In this document: piece after piece, positions 54,001 to 63,891 of the stretch
How the letters are laid out: every line of letters begins with the position of its first letter
Numbering within the stretch: position 1 is the first letter of the stretch
Origin: Saccharopolyspora gregorii
GTDB lineage: Bacteria; Actinomycetota; Actinomycetes; Mycobacteriales; Pseudonocardiaceae
Assembly: GCF_024734405.1 (NCBI RefSeq)
Contig: NZ_CP059556.1
Coordinates: forward strand, 2,604,001 to 2,668,000
Length of the DNA: 64,000 nucleotides
Reading direction: 5' to 3'
Position numbers and translations under genes: made by a program
Notes under the pieces: model-generated
What the model saw: only the letters and a program-made list of their open reading frames with translations
Told to the model about the DNA's origin: nothing
Database searches by the model: none

Positions 54001-55649
54001 GCCGTGGATTCCGGTCCGGGCGCGGGCGGATGGTCGGCTGGTGAAGGTCGGGATCGAGGAGGCGTTGCTGCGGGCCGAGGAGTTCTCGGATCTGGTGGGT
54101 GATGTGCCGACGCAGGTTCCGGCGCTGTTGCGGCAGGTATTGCTGCCGGTCGTCGCTGACGCGCTGGGGTTACCGGCGACGTTCGAGGAGTGGGGGCGCC
54201 GGTTCGCCGCGCATGCGTTCACCTCGGCCGAGCAGGAGGTGTTGCGCGAGTACTTCACCGCGTATCGGGACCGGTTCGAGGTCTTCGACCAGGAGCGACC
54301 GTTCGGCCAGGTGGCCGGGTTGCGCACGGCGAAGGACGAGACGAAGTCGACGGCGCTGCTGGTGGCGACGGCGGCCTCGGGCAACAACGTGCCGTTGTTC
54401 TCCTCCCGCACCGATGCCGATGTCTACCCGCTGGCGGTGGATGAGGCGGTGCGGTGGCTGCTGCACGTGCAGTGCTGGGACACCGCCGCGATCAAGAGCG
54501 GTGCGGTCGGGGATTCCAAGGTGAAGGCGGGGAAGACGACGGGGAATCCGACGGGGCCGCTTGGGCAGCTCGGTGTGCTGGTGCCGATGGGGACCTCGCT
54601 CTACGACACCTTGCTGCTGAACAGCCCGATCTTGCCCGGACCGCAGGTCGGGATGCCCCAGTGGCGCGCGAAGAAAGCGGCCTCGCCGGAGTGGGACACG
54701 CGTCCGGCGGAGGGCTTGCTGGACCTGTGGACGTGGCAGCCCCGCCGAGTCCGGTTGATCCCGGAGGAGACCGGGGACGGGGTGCGGGTGACACGGATCG
54801 TGCTGTCGGCAGGGGATCGGCTACGGGAGCTGCCGGACTACGAACCGCACACCGCGTGGAAGACCGTGACCGACAAGAAGGCCGCGGCCGGGACGCGGCG
54901 CCCGCGGCGGCTCGCGTCGGGCCGGGCGATCTGGCGGGGCATGCAGGCCCTGCTGGATGTCGAGCACGCGGACCGCGAGCACACCAGCGACCTGCTGATG
55001 CAGCTGTCCGGGTTGCGGGGTGAGGGCGAGATCGACGAGGACTATCCGCTGCGCCTGGAGGCTTTCGGCGCGGTGTACGGGACGCAGTCCGCGGTCGTGG
55101 AAGACCTGCTGCACGACGCGATCCCGTTGCCGATCAGCGCTCTCGACCGGGACGGGGACGTGTTCGAGCTCGTGGTCGAAGCGACCGAGCAGGCCGAGCA
55201 GCTGGAGAAGGCGATCAACGGGCTCTCGCAGGACCTGCGTCGGGCGCTGCGGGCGGAACCGATCCCGTGGGACAAGGGCAACCGGCCCGGTGCGCTGGTG
55301 CTGCACGCTCTGGATCCGCTGGTCCGCCGGATGCTCGCCGGGGTCCAGGAGTCCGGAGGTGATCAGGACGTGGTGCGGCGCGGTCAGCTGGCGTGGGAGC
55401 TCAAGGCATGGGAAGCGACCCGGCACATCGCCGATCAAGTCGTTTTTTGCGGCTGGGCCGGGCACGTTCGGCGGGCGGGTCATCGAGGTCGGACAGAACA
55501 AGGTGGAAACGTTGTTCTCGCTGGGAACTGCGGAGGGCCGGTTCCGCAAGCGCCTCGCGGAGGCGTTGCCCCGGGCTGCCGAGCATCGCCGTCGGGTCGC
55601 AGCCGAACGCAGAGCCGTCGATGACGAGCGGGGAGAGGAAACGGCATGA
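53975..55649 (+). pseudogene. cas8e: Cas8e (Cse1), large Cascade subunit, with a frameshift near the C-terminus
   Basis: Start near GTG 53975 (AAGGGAG upstream; GTG 53969/53972 possible). Typical beginning RFNLIDEPWIPV, PFGQV and the loop LLVATAASGNNVPLFSSRTD. The frame reads a normal protein to RHIADQVVF at about 55447, then turns to CGWAGHVRRAG and a wrong end at 55624. A shift of one base in the six-T run 55443-55448 restores AAGPGTFGGRVIEV... to a stop at 55649, overlapping cse2 by four bases as expected. Cas8e reads the PAM and recruits Cas3. About the last 65 residues would be lost if the frameshift is real. Confidence 0.85.
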
Positions 55650-56242
55650 CTTCTGCACGACCCCAGCGCTACTGGCACCGGTTCATCGCCGATGACGGAA
55701 CTTGGAGGAAGGACTCCTCCGAGCGCGAGTACCGACCTGTCCCGCAGGACCTCGCGGTCTTCCGTTCCGGCTTGGGCCGGGAGGCGGGTGCGGTGCCGAA
55801 GTTCTGGCCGTACTACACCACCGCGGTGACCGACGACGATGCGTACCGCGATCGGCTTCCCGATGAGCTGCACGCCGAGCACGCGGCGCTGGCGCTGTTC
55901 GGTCGGCATCAGCAGAGCAAGGACACCCCGATGCACCGGCGCGGTGTCGGTCTCGGCGCGGCCTGGTTGGTGTTGCGGCGCCGCACCGACAAGTTCAGTG
56001 CGGACGCTCTGGACCGGAAACTCACGGTCGCGGCGGCGTCGACGAGCGTGCCGGTACTGCGCACCCGGTTGCGCGGCCTGATCGATCAGCTGCGCACCGT
56101 CGATCAGCCGCTGGACTACGACCGGCTGTTGTGCGACCTGCGGGACTGGTCGGACCCGTCCCGTCGCGATGCGGTTCGGCAGCGCTGGGCGCTGGGCTAC
56201 CGCATCTGGTCCACCGACCCGGCCGCCGAACCCGAGAACTGA
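55646..56242 (+). CDS. cse2: Cse2 (CasB), small Cascade subunit
   Basis: 198 residues, start overlapping the cas8e stop (ATGA). All-helical Cse2 pattern: PKFWPYY, HAALALFGRHQQ and DYDRLLCDLRDW near the end. Two copies line the belly of Cascade and hold the target strands. Confidence 0.9.
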   Translation: MTSARPQRYWHRFIADDGTWRKDSSEREYRPVPQDLAVFRSGLGREAGAVPKFWPYYTTAVTDDDAYRDRLPDELHAEHAALALFGRHQQSKDTPMHRRGVGLGAAWLVLRRRTDKFSADALDRKLTVAAASTSVPVLRTRLRGLIDQLRTVDQPLDYDRLLCDLRDWSDPSRRDAVRQRWALGYRIWSTDPAAEPEN

Positions 56243-56274
56243 TCTTCCCCTTCCTCGTTTGATCAGGAGTGATC

Positions 56275-57408
56275 GTGACCTCTGCACGGACCTACATCGA
56301 CCTGCACGTCCTGCACACCGTGCCCCCGGCAAACCTCAACCGGGACGACAACGGTGACCCCAAGGAGGCATTCTTCGGCGGGGTCCGCCGATCACGGGTG
56401 TCTTCGCAGGCGTGGAAGCGGGCGACCCGCGCGTTCTTCGCCGAGCGCAACCCGGACGGTGACCGGGCGACGCGGACCAAGAAGATCGCCGAACAGCTCA
56501 CCCGGCGGTTGGCCGAGCGCGCCTCGCTCGACGCGGAGACCGCCGCACGGATCGCGACCTCCGCGTTGCAGCCGCTGAACATCAAGCCGGGCAAGAAGGC
56601 CGGGGAGACCGCGTACCTGCTGTTCTTCGGCCACGCCCAGCTGGACGCGGTCATCGATCTGTTCCTCGACGACGTCGCCGAGCTGTGTGAGCTCGGTGAT
56701 GAGGACCTGGCCGCACGACTCAAGGACCTGCCGGTGCAGGAGACCCTGAACCAGGGGCACCCGCTGGATGTCGGCCTGTTCGGCCGGATGGTCGCTGACA
56801 TTCCTGCCCTCAACGTCGATGCTGCGACCCAGGTCGCCCACGCACTCTCGACCCATGCTGTCGAGCTGGAGATGGACTACTACACCGCCGTCGACGACGA
56901 GGGGGACAGCACGGGCGCAGGCATGATCGGCACCGTCGGGTTCAACTCCGCGACCCTCTACCGCTACGCCACCGTCGGTCTGCACCAGCTCGAAACCAAC
57001 CTCGCCGACCCGGCCGCGGCGCGCGACGGAATCCGGCTGTTCACCGAGGCGTTCGCCCGCTCGATGCCCACCGGCAAGGAGAATTCCTTCGCCCACCACA
57101 CCCACCCCACTCTCGTGGCCGTGGTGATCCGCCGGGACCAGCCGGTCAATCTGGTCTCCGCGTTCGAGAGCCCCGTGGCGAGTACCAGCGGCATCGCGGC
57201 GGCCTCTGCCCGCCGCCTCGCCGAGGAGCATTCCCGCTCGGTGGCCCAGTGGGGCGACACACCCCTGTTCACTGGGGTCTGCCACACCCTGGACCCGGAC
57301 TCGCCCGAGGCCGGCGTGGTCGGAAAGGCGTTCGGGGACAACCACACCTTCGCCGAGCTGCTCGACGCCATGCACACCCACCTGCCCGCCGTGCAGGAGG
57401 TGGCATGA
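56275..57408 (+). CDS. cas7e: Cas7e (CasC), Cascade backbone
   Basis: 377 residues from GTG 56275, with AGGAG five bases before. Family start TYIDLHVLHTVPPANLNRDDNG and SSQAWKRATR, the crRNA-binding hallmark; LNQGHPLDVGLFGRM later. Six copies coat the crRNA. Stop overlaps the cas5e start (ATGA). Confidence 0.95.
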   Translation: MTSARTYIDLHVLHTVPPANLNRDDNGDPKEAFFGGVRRSRVSSQAWKRATRAFFAERNPDGDRATRTKKIAEQLTRRLAERASLDAETAARIATSALQPLNIKPGKKAGETAYLLFFGHAQLDAVIDLFLDDVAELCELGDEDLAARLKDLPVQETLNQGHPLDVGLFGRMVADIPALNVDAATQVAHALSTHAVELEMDYYTAVDDEGDSTGAGMIGTVGFNSATLYRYATVGLHQLETNLADPAAARDGIRLFTEAFARSMPTGKENSFAHHTHPTLVAVVIRRDQPVNLVSAFESPVASTSGIAAASARRLAEEHSRSVAQWGDTPLFTGVCHTLDPDSPEAGVVGKAFGDNHTFAELLDAMHTHLPAVQEVA

Positions 57409-58208
57409 GTCCCGAGCCTTCCTCGGAGTCGTCGGTGCTGCTGCTGCGGCTGGCGGGACCGATGCAGTCGTGGGGCGACCGCAGCTCGTTCAACCGGCGC
57501 GAAACTCGGCCCGAACCCACCAAGTCCGGACTCGTCGGCCTGCTCGCCGCGGCGCTGGGGCGACCACGCGGGGCCGACCTCACGGACCTGGCGGGGTTGC
57601 GGTGCGGAGTGCGGGTGGACCAGCCCGGCACCGTGTTGCGGGACTACCACACCGTCAGCGACTTCCGCGGCTTACCGCTGCTGCAAGCCGGAGTTTCAGC
57701 CAAGGGCGTGCAGAAACCGACGTCCCCGGCGAAACCAACCCACGTCACCCACCGCTTCTACCTTCAGGACGCGGTGTTCGTGGCCGCGCTGGCCGGGGAT
57801 TCCGAGCTCGTGGGGGCACTGGCCGATGCGGTACGCCGCCCGGCGTTCCCGCTCGCGCTGGGACGCCGCAGCTGCACGCCGACGCAACCGCTCGCGCTCG
57901 ATGTACGTCCCGGCGGGCTCGAAGCCGTACTGGCCAGCGAGCCCTGGCACGCCGCACGGCACGCACGTCAGGCGTACCGGCGCAGGCAGGGCGGAGCCGT
58001 CCCGGAAGTGGATCTTCCGGCGACGTTCGATGACGAAGACGGCACCGATGTCGTCAACGACCTGCCGCTGTCCTTCAACGCCCGCGACCGCCGCTACAGC
58101 ACCCGCCGCGTCCGCCACGCCTGGCTGACCGTGCCCACCGGCGAGACCGCCGTCGGCGGTGCGGCGGCCGCGTCCTCCCACGACCCCTTCGCCCTGCTGG
58201 GTTGGTGA
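57405..58208 (+). CDS. cas5e: Cas5e (CasD), Cascade subunit
   Basis: 267 residues. RAMP start VLLLRLAGPMQSWGDRSSFNRRET and PTKSGLVGLLAAALG, then LSFNARDRRYSTRRV. It caps the 5' handle of the crRNA. Coupled to cas7e by a four-base overlap, six bases before cas6e. Confidence 0.95.
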   Translation: MSPEPSSESSVLLLRLAGPMQSWGDRSSFNRRETRPEPTKSGLVGLLAAALGRPRGADLTDLAGLRCGVRVDQPGTVLRDYHTVSDFRGLPLLQAGVSAKGVQKPTSPAKPTHVTHRFYLQDAVFVAALAGDSELVGALADAVRRPAFPLALGRRSCTPTQPLALDVRPGGLEAVLASEPWHAARHARQAYRRRQGGAVPEVDLPATFDDEDGTDVVNDLPLSFNARDRRYSTRRVRHAWLTVPTGETAVGGAAAASSHDPFALLGW

Positions 58209-58214
58209 CCTGAC

Positions 58215-58952
58215 ATGCCCTACCTCTCCCGCATCCGCATCAACCACTTGCGCCCGGCCAGTCGACGGCTGCTGGCCAACCCGCACGTCACCCACGGTGC
58301 CGTCGTCGGGGGGCTCGCTGAGATCACCGGTACGGAACGGCCGTTGTGGCGGTGGGACACCGACCGAGCACAACGTCCCCACCTGACCGTGTGCACACCG
58401 TCCAAACCGGACTGGTCCCACATCACCGAGCAGTACGGCTGGCCCGATGCCGACGGAGACCAGGTTCTCGTCCGCGACTACAGCCCGCTTCTCGAACGCC
58501 TGGCGACCGGCCAGGAGTACGCCTTCCGCATCACCGCCAACCCCGTCCAGAACATCCCACCGTCGCAAAAGGACATCGACGAGCACCACGGGGAGAAGAA
58601 GATCCGTTCCCGCAGGGCCGGACACCGCACTGCCGCGCACCAGTGGAGCTGGTTCCTGTCCCGGTCCGAAGGGTGGGGATTCGAAGTCCCACCCGCGCCG
58701 TTGCCGCCCACCGAGCAGGACGGAGACGATCCGGCCGCGGCGGTCGATCTGCGCATCACCCACCGGCAGCGCCTCGCGTTCGACAAGAAGGGCAAGTCGG
58801 TCGTGCTGACGACTGCTTCCTTCCACGGCCGCCTGCGCATCACCGACCTCGACCGGTTCACCTACCACCTGACCACCGGGTTCGGCCCGGCCAAGGCCTA
58901 CGGCTGCGGGTTGCTGACCGTCGCCCCGCTCACATTCGGAAACGGGTGTTGA
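58215..58952 (+). CDS. cas6e: Cas6e (CasE), crRNA-processing endonuclease
   Basis: 245 residues. Two ferredoxin-like folds with the catalytic-type His in NPHVTHGAVVGG and the glycine-rich loop GFGPAKAYGCGLL near the end. It cuts the repeat hairpin of both arrays, which share the CCCCGC/GCGGGG stem. Confidence 0.95.
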   Translation: MPYLSRIRINHLRPASRRLLANPHVTHGAVVGGLAEITGTERPLWRWDTDRAQRPHLTVCTPSKPDWSHITEQYGWPDADGDQVLVRDYSPLLERLATGQEYAFRITANPVQNIPPSQKDIDEHHGEKKIRSRRAGHRTAAHQWSWFLSRSEGWGFEVPPAPLPPTEQDGDDPAAAVDLRITHRQRLAFDKKGKSVVLTTASFHGRLRITDLDRFTYHLTTGFGPAKAYGCGLLTVAPLTFGNGC

Positions 58953-58953
58953 C

Positions 58954-59985
58954 GTGGCGGACATCTGGTGGAAAGCCCATCCGCAAGACCTGCACCGACT
59001 CACCGACCGGGTCTCCAGCGTCTACATCGAACGCAGCCACCTCGACCGCGACGAGAACGCCATCGCGATCATCAACAAGCGCGAGACCGTGCGCCTACCT
59101 GCCGCGCTCGTCGCCGTGGTGCTGCTGGGGCCGGGAACCCGCGTCACGCACGGTGCCATGCAGCTGCTCGCCGACTCAGGCACCGCGGTGTGCTGGGTCG
59201 GCGAGCAAGGAGTGCGCCTCTACGCGGCAGGGCTCGGCCCCAGCCGCGGCGCCGCCCTGCTACAGCGCCAGGCTTGGCTGGTGAGCAGGCCACCGGAGCG
59301 GTTGCGCGTCGCCCGAGCCATGTACGGTATGCGCTTCCCAGGCGAGGACGTCTCCGAACTGACCATGCAGCAACTCCGCGGCCGCGAAGGCACCCGCGTC
59401 CGCAAGCTCTACAAGCAGCACGCCGATCAACATGATCTGGCCTGGCACGGCCGCGTCTACAAGCCCGGCGACGCATTCGCCGCGGGCGACGACCTCAACC
59501 GGATGCTCTCCGCGGCGAACACCGCGCTCTACGGGATCTGCCACACGGTCATCGTCGGCCTGGGCGCCAGCCCCGGACTCGGCTTCGTCCACACCGGAGC
59601 AGCGACATCGTTCGTCATGGACATCGCCGACCTCTACAAGGCCGACTACACCATCCCGCTGGCATTCGAGCTCACCGCGGCCGGACTCGTGGAAGAACGC
59701 GATGCCCGGACCGCACTGCGGGACCGGATCGCCGAGACGAAACTACTGACCACGATCGTCCGGGACATCAAGATTTTACTGCTGCCCGAAGGAGAGGAAC
59801 CGCCGGACTCCGATGCCAACCACCTCTGGGACGAACACGCCGGAACGGTGGCGGGCGGGGTGAACTGGGGAGTGTTCGACGAAGACTACGAAACCGACCT
59901 GACCGAACCCGACCTCGGAGACCAACACATCGCCGTCATCGGACCCGAGCTCGACGCACCCACCCAGGGCACAGGTCGACCATGA
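58954..59985 (+). CDS. cas1: Cas1 integrase (type I-E)
   Basis: 343 residues from GTG 58954, one base after the cas6e stop. Metal residues by family position: Glu in REGTRVRKLY, His in GFVHTGAATSF and Asp in VMDIADLYK. Longer C-terminal tail than E. coli Cas1. With Cas2 it inserts new spacers at the leader end. Confidence 0.96.
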   Translation: MADIWWKAHPQDLHRLTDRVSSVYIERSHLDRDENAIAIINKRETVRLPAALVAVVLLGPGTRVTHGAMQLLADSGTAVCWVGEQGVRLYAAGLGPSRGAALLQRQAWLVSRPPERLRVARAMYGMRFPGEDVSELTMQQLRGREGTRVRKLYKQHADQHDLAWHGRVYKPGDAFAAGDDLNRMLSAANTALYGICHTVIVGLGASPGLGFVHTGAATSFVMDIADLYKADYTIPLAFELTAAGLVEERDARTALRDRIAETKLLTTIVRDIKILLLPEGEEPPDSDANHLWDEHAGTVAGGVNWGVFDEDYETDLTEPDLGDQHIAVIGPELDAPTQGTGRP

Positions 59986-60269
59986 CCGTCATCATCCTCA
60001 TCGCCGCACCCGAAGGGCTCCGCGGACACCTGACTCGGTGGATGGTCGAAGTCCACGCCGGCGTCTTCGTCGGCAACCCCAGCCGCCGCATCCGCGACCG
60101 TCTCTGGGAACTCCTCGCTGACCGCATCCGCGACGGCCAAGCCATCCTCGTCGAACAAGCACCCAACGAACAAGGCTGGGCCGTCCGCACCGCCGGAACA
60201 GACCGATGGCGCCCCATCGACTTCGACGGCCTCATCCTCTCCGCCCGCAACCGTCACACCACCTCATGA
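59982..60269 (+). CDS. cas2: Cas2 (type I-E)
   Basis: 95 residues, ATGA overlap with cas1. Cas2e pattern: VIILIAAPEGLRGHLTRWM, VEVHAGVFVGNPS and QGWAVRTAG. It forms the core of the Cas1-Cas2 integrase. Last cas gene; array 2 follows 67 bases later. Confidence 0.96.
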   Translation: MTVIILIAAPEGLRGHLTRWMVEVHAGVFVGNPSRRIRDRLWELLADRIRDGQAILVEQAPNEQGWAVRTAGTDRWRPIDFDGLILSARNRHTTS

Positions 60270-60336
60270 TCAACCTCAGGAACGCCCTAAATGAAAAACA
60301 CCCCGCCCGCCGCTAAACCCGCAGGTCAACAAGTGT
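60270..60336 (+). promoter_or_regulatory. Leader of CRISPR array 2
   Basis: 67 bases between cas2 and array 2. Bases 60292-60334 match the array 1 leader without gaps (32 of 43), with GCAGGTCAA and AAGT next to the first repeat; two extra bases (GT) separate them here. Confidence 0.75.
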
Positions 60337-62132
60337 GTCGGCCCCGCGCACGCGGGGATGCTTCGTGCACGACGTCTATGGAGTCCTGGTCCCAGAGGTC
60401 GGCCCCGCGCACGCGGGGATGCTTCCTGCCGCTGCGCGCTGGCGGTGTTGGACCGCGAGTCGGCCCCGCGCACGCGGGGATGCTTCTCCGCAACGGCGCG
60501 TCACATCTGCCGGTGCCACGTCGGCCCCGCGCACGCGGGGATGCTTCCCACCTCGGCGCGGTCCTGCGGCAGGCGCGGTCGTCGGCCCCGCGCACGCGGG
60601 GATGCTTCCCCCCGAGCGCGTGGACGCCCGCCGCGATCCGGTCGGCCCCGCGCACGCGGGGATGCTTCCCCCCGAAGCACCACCCAAGATCGCACCCGGC
60701 AGTCGGCCCCGCGCACGCGGGGATGCTTCCAGCGAGAACGCATCGAGCGACGCATCCACGCCGTCGGCCCCGCGCACGCGGGGATGCTTCGCAGGCGGGC
60801 AGCGGGTGGTTCTCGCGCCTGCGGTCGGCCCCGCGCACGCGGGGATGCTTCCCACTGGGGACAGCAAAAGTACTTTCACGATCAGTCGGCCCCGCGCACG
60901 CGGGGATGCTTCTCTGCACGACCACCTGCACCACCGGAGCCTGGAGTCGGCCCCGCGCACGCGGGGATGCTTCGCACGGCCCCCGCAGGCGCAGAGCCCG
61001 CACCTGGTCGGCCCCGCGCACGCGGGGATGCTTCGCGGTCTACGCCGGGCACTACACCTTCAGCGAGGTCGGCCCCGCGCACGCGGGGATGCTTCGCCGG
61101 GTCCCCGAGTAGGCCCTGCGCGCCATCCGTCGGCCCCGCGCACGCGGGGATGCTTCGAGCGTAAGTCCGGCCAGCCTTCGAGGTGGCCGGTCGGCCCCGC
61201 GCACGCGGGGATGCTTCTGGACGTTCGCGGGAATGTCGCGAACAAGATCGGTCGGCCCCGCGCACGCGGGGATGCTTCCCGGCGCAGAGCCTCGGCGACG
61301 ACCTCCTTGCTGTCGGCCCCGCGCACGCGGGGATGCTTCTCGAGAGCGCAGCGGCAACGTCGCGATCAGCTCGTCGGCCCCGCGCACGCGGGGATGCTTC
61401 CGTCATCCGGTTCTCGTGCACGGAGCCGGGGTGGTCGGCCCCGCGCACGCGGGGATGCTTCCCAGGCCCGGGGCGCTGAGCCGCCAAACTCCAAGTCGGC
61501 CCCGCGCACGCGGGGATGCTTCCTCGACGACGACGAACGCCTGGAGGAGATCGAGGTCGGCCCCGCGCACGCGGGGATGCTTCGCCGGCGGCGGAGGCCC
61601 TGGAATCCGCCGCCGAGTCGGCCCCGCGCACGCGGGGATGCTTCGCCGAGCTCGGCGCGCACCGGCGCTACGAGCTCGTCGGCCCCGCGCACGCGGGGAT
61701 GCTTCCCGGGAGGTATTCGCCGCCCGCGCCACCCAGCGGTCGGCCCCGCGCACGCGGGGATGCTTCTCACCGGCGGATTCTCGCCAGCGCACGCCTGCGG
61801 TCGGCCCCGCGCACGCGGGGATGCTTCCGCTACGACGGTGCCGCGCCAGCGAGCGGGCGAGTCGGCCCCGCGCACGCGGGGATGCTTCCGGACACCGGAC
61901 CGACCACTACGTGCACCACGAGTCGGCCCCGCGCACGCGGGGATGCTTCCCACGGCAAACCGGCGCCGGTGTCGGTGCCGCTGTCGGCCCCGCGCACGCG
62001 GGGATGCTCCGCTCCGAGAGGTGCGAGTGCAGCCGTCCGCCGGGTCGGCCCCGCGCAGCGGGGATGCTCCTGAGGACTCCGTACTCGGGGTGACGTTCGG
62101 CGGGTCGACCCCGCGCACGCGAGGACGTTTTC
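60337..62132 (+). CRISPR. CRISPR array 2 (type I-E), 30 repeats
   Basis: 28-base repeats that begin GTCGGCCCCGCGCACGC and end GGGGATGCTTC, period 61, with 29 spacers of 32-33 bases. Repeats 1-27 are identical; repeat 28 (61983) has one change, 29 (62044) lacks a base, 30 (62104) has several changes, and a faint remnant follows at about 62164. Decay at this end and the leader at 60292 fix the direction away from cas2. Confidence 0.97.
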
Positions 62133-62213
62133 CAGAGCGTGGGAGGCCGGTGATTTCGACCATTGCACCCGCGCATGCGGTGGCGTTCCCCGTGTTTGGG
62201 CTAGGCATTTGTA

Positions 62214-62257
62214 CAGGCAGGGGCAGGGGCCGTATCGCAGGCCCTGCCCCTGCCCTG
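62214..62257. terminator. Long hairpin between array 2 and integrase
   Basis: CAGGCAGGGGCAGGGGCC, eight bases, then GGCCCTGCCCCTGCCCTG: about 17 paired bases with single-base bulges. It lies past the array end and 13 bases beyond the integrase stop, so it can end both transcripts. Confidence 0.75.
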
Positions 62258-62269
62258 TGGCGGAGTGGG

Positions 62270-63475
62270 TTAGCTGACTACTCGTAGGGTGAATGGGCCG
62301 CGGGCGCGCCAGGTTTCAGGGATATGGGTGGTCGGCGTGTTGGTGATGGTGGCGGACCAGCGGTCTTGGAGAGCATCGATGAGTCGGCGTTCGAGGACGG
62401 GGCCGGAGTGGGAGTAGGCCTGGCGGATGTCGTCGTCGAGGACGTGGCCGAGGCGGCGGGATTGGGTGATTTCGGGGATGTTGTCTTCGATGAGCCAGGT
62501 TTTGTGGCTGTGGCGGAAGCCGTGGAAGGTCAGGCCGGGCTTGACCGGGTGGGTGCGGATGGCTGGGTCGGTGAGGTGGTGGTTGCCGTCGGCGGCGGGG
62601 CGCATGGCGCGGCGGGAGAAGTTGGACCTGCGGGGGTGTTCGTTCTCGGCGGTGACGAAGACGAACGGCGAGTCGTGGCTGGCGAGGTGGTGGCCGAGTA
62701 GTTCGACCAGGAAGGGAGGCAGGGTGATGGTGCGGGCGGACTCGGCGGTTTTGGGAGGCCCGAGGCTGAAGTGCCCGTTGACTTCGTGCAGTGCTCCGAT
62801 GCCCGGGTCGATGATGAGAAGGGCATCGTCGAGGTGGGTGTTGTGGCGTTGCAGTCCGCAGAGTTCTCCCCAGCGTGCGCCTGTCCAGGCTGCGGTGATT
62901 TGTAGGGCGGCAGCCCAGGGGCCGACCAGGGCTGCGGTGTGGTCGGCGATGCGCACGACTTGGTCGGGGGTAGCCCAGACGCGCTCGGTGCGTTTGGTGC
63001 GGCGGCGTTGTCCGCGTCGTCGGGTGCGGACGGGGTTGGCGGGGATGAGGCGGTCGTCGGTGGCGTCGGCGAGCATCATCGACAACACCTTGGTCATGGT
63101 GGACACGGTGGCGTCGGCGTAGCCGCGGGCGCGGACTTTCTTGGCCCAGGTGGCGACGCCGCTGGTGGTGATATCGGACAGGGCAGTATGGCCCCAGCGG
63201 GGCAGGATGTGGTGTTTGAGCAGGCTGCGGTATTGGGATTCGGTGTTGGCGGCGACATCGAGGGCGCCGAGCCAGTCCACACTCCACTCTTCGAGGGTGA
63301 GTTTCCCGGCTGACGGGTCGATCCAGATTCCTTTGCGCTTGTCGGTTTTGATCGAGTCGGCGTAGTCGTCGGCTGCTTTCTTCTTCGGGAACCCGTTGAC
63401 GGATCCCAGGGTTCCGTCATCTTTCTCGTAGCGAACCCGCCATGAATTCGGTCCGCGTTGTTCGCTCCAGGCCAT
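62270..63475 (-). CDS. Tyrosine recombinase (phage-type integrase)
   Basis: 401 residues. N-terminal arm-binding and SAM-like core-binding domains (about 1-150), then the catalytic domain with Arg 201 (TGARWGEL), His 318 and Arg 321 (HGFRH), His 344 (LGH) and Tyr 354 (AYSHSG). Complete. The excisionase-like gene lies 101 bases upstream, the usual int-xis pair of an integrative element. Confidence 0.93.
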   Translation of the reverse strand: MAWSEQRGPNSWRVRYEKDDGTLGSVNGFPKKKAADDYADSIKTDKRKGIWIDPSAGKLTLEEWSVDWLGALDVAANTESQYRSLLKHHILPRWGHTALSDITTSGVATWAKKVRARGYADATVSTMTKVLSMMLADATDDRLIPANPVRTRRRGQRRRTKRTERVWATPDQVVRIADHTAALVGPWAAALQITAAWTGARWGELCGLQRHNTHLDDALLIIDPGIGALHEVNGHFSLGPPKTAESARTITLPPFLVELLGHHLASHDSPFVFVTAENEHPRRSNFSRRAMRPAADGNHHLTDPAIRTHPVKPGLTFHGFRHSHKTWLIEDNIPEITQSRRLGHVLDDDIRQAYSHSGPVLERRLIDALQDRWSATITNTPTTHIPETWRARGPFTLRVVS

Positions 63476-63576
63476 GTTTTGCTCCGGGATGTTTAGGGAT
63501 TGTGACGAGCCGATGGACGCTCGTTGTGCCGCGAAGCGCCAGTGTGTATGACTGGATTAACCCGAATGGATAATCG

Positions 63577-63825
63577 TCAAGTGTGTGAGCGTCGGGGCCT
63601 TCCGCGGCGTGTCGGCGGAGTGGTCTCGCCTTGGTTGATGATCGAGCGAAGGTCGTGTTCGGAGAAGCGCAGGTGTTTTCCTAGGAATGTGCACGGGATC
63701 GTGCGGTTTCCGGCTTTCCGGCGCAGCCATGACTCTTTGATCGTCAAGAGATCTGCGGCTTCCTTCGGCGTGTAGAGATGCGTTGAGATCGGGGTGTCGG
63801 AATGGGTGTCCTTGTTATCGGACAT
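63577..63825 (-). CDS. Excisionase-like helix-turn-helix protein
   Basis: 82 residues. MerR/Xis-like HTH: LYTPKEAADLLTIKESWLRRKAG then IPCTFLGKHLRFSEHDLRSII. Such proteins bind near att sites and steer the neighbouring integrase to excision. Confidence 0.82.
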   Translation of the reverse strand: MSDNKDTHSDTPISTHLYTPKEAADLLTIKESWLRRKAGNRTIPCTFLGKHLRFSEHDLRSIINQGETTPPTRRGRPRRSHT

Positions 63826-63891
63826 AGGTTCGTCCTTTGGGATCTGCTGGATCGGAGATTCGGTTGTGGCGCATCGTTTGGTGCTGTCGAT

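Noticed and set aside
60335-62287. 650-codon open frame (and several others) over CRISPR array 2
   Set aside because: Translation of repeats gives an artificial repeated peptide (SAPRTRGCF type); this is a CRISPR array, not a repeat protein.
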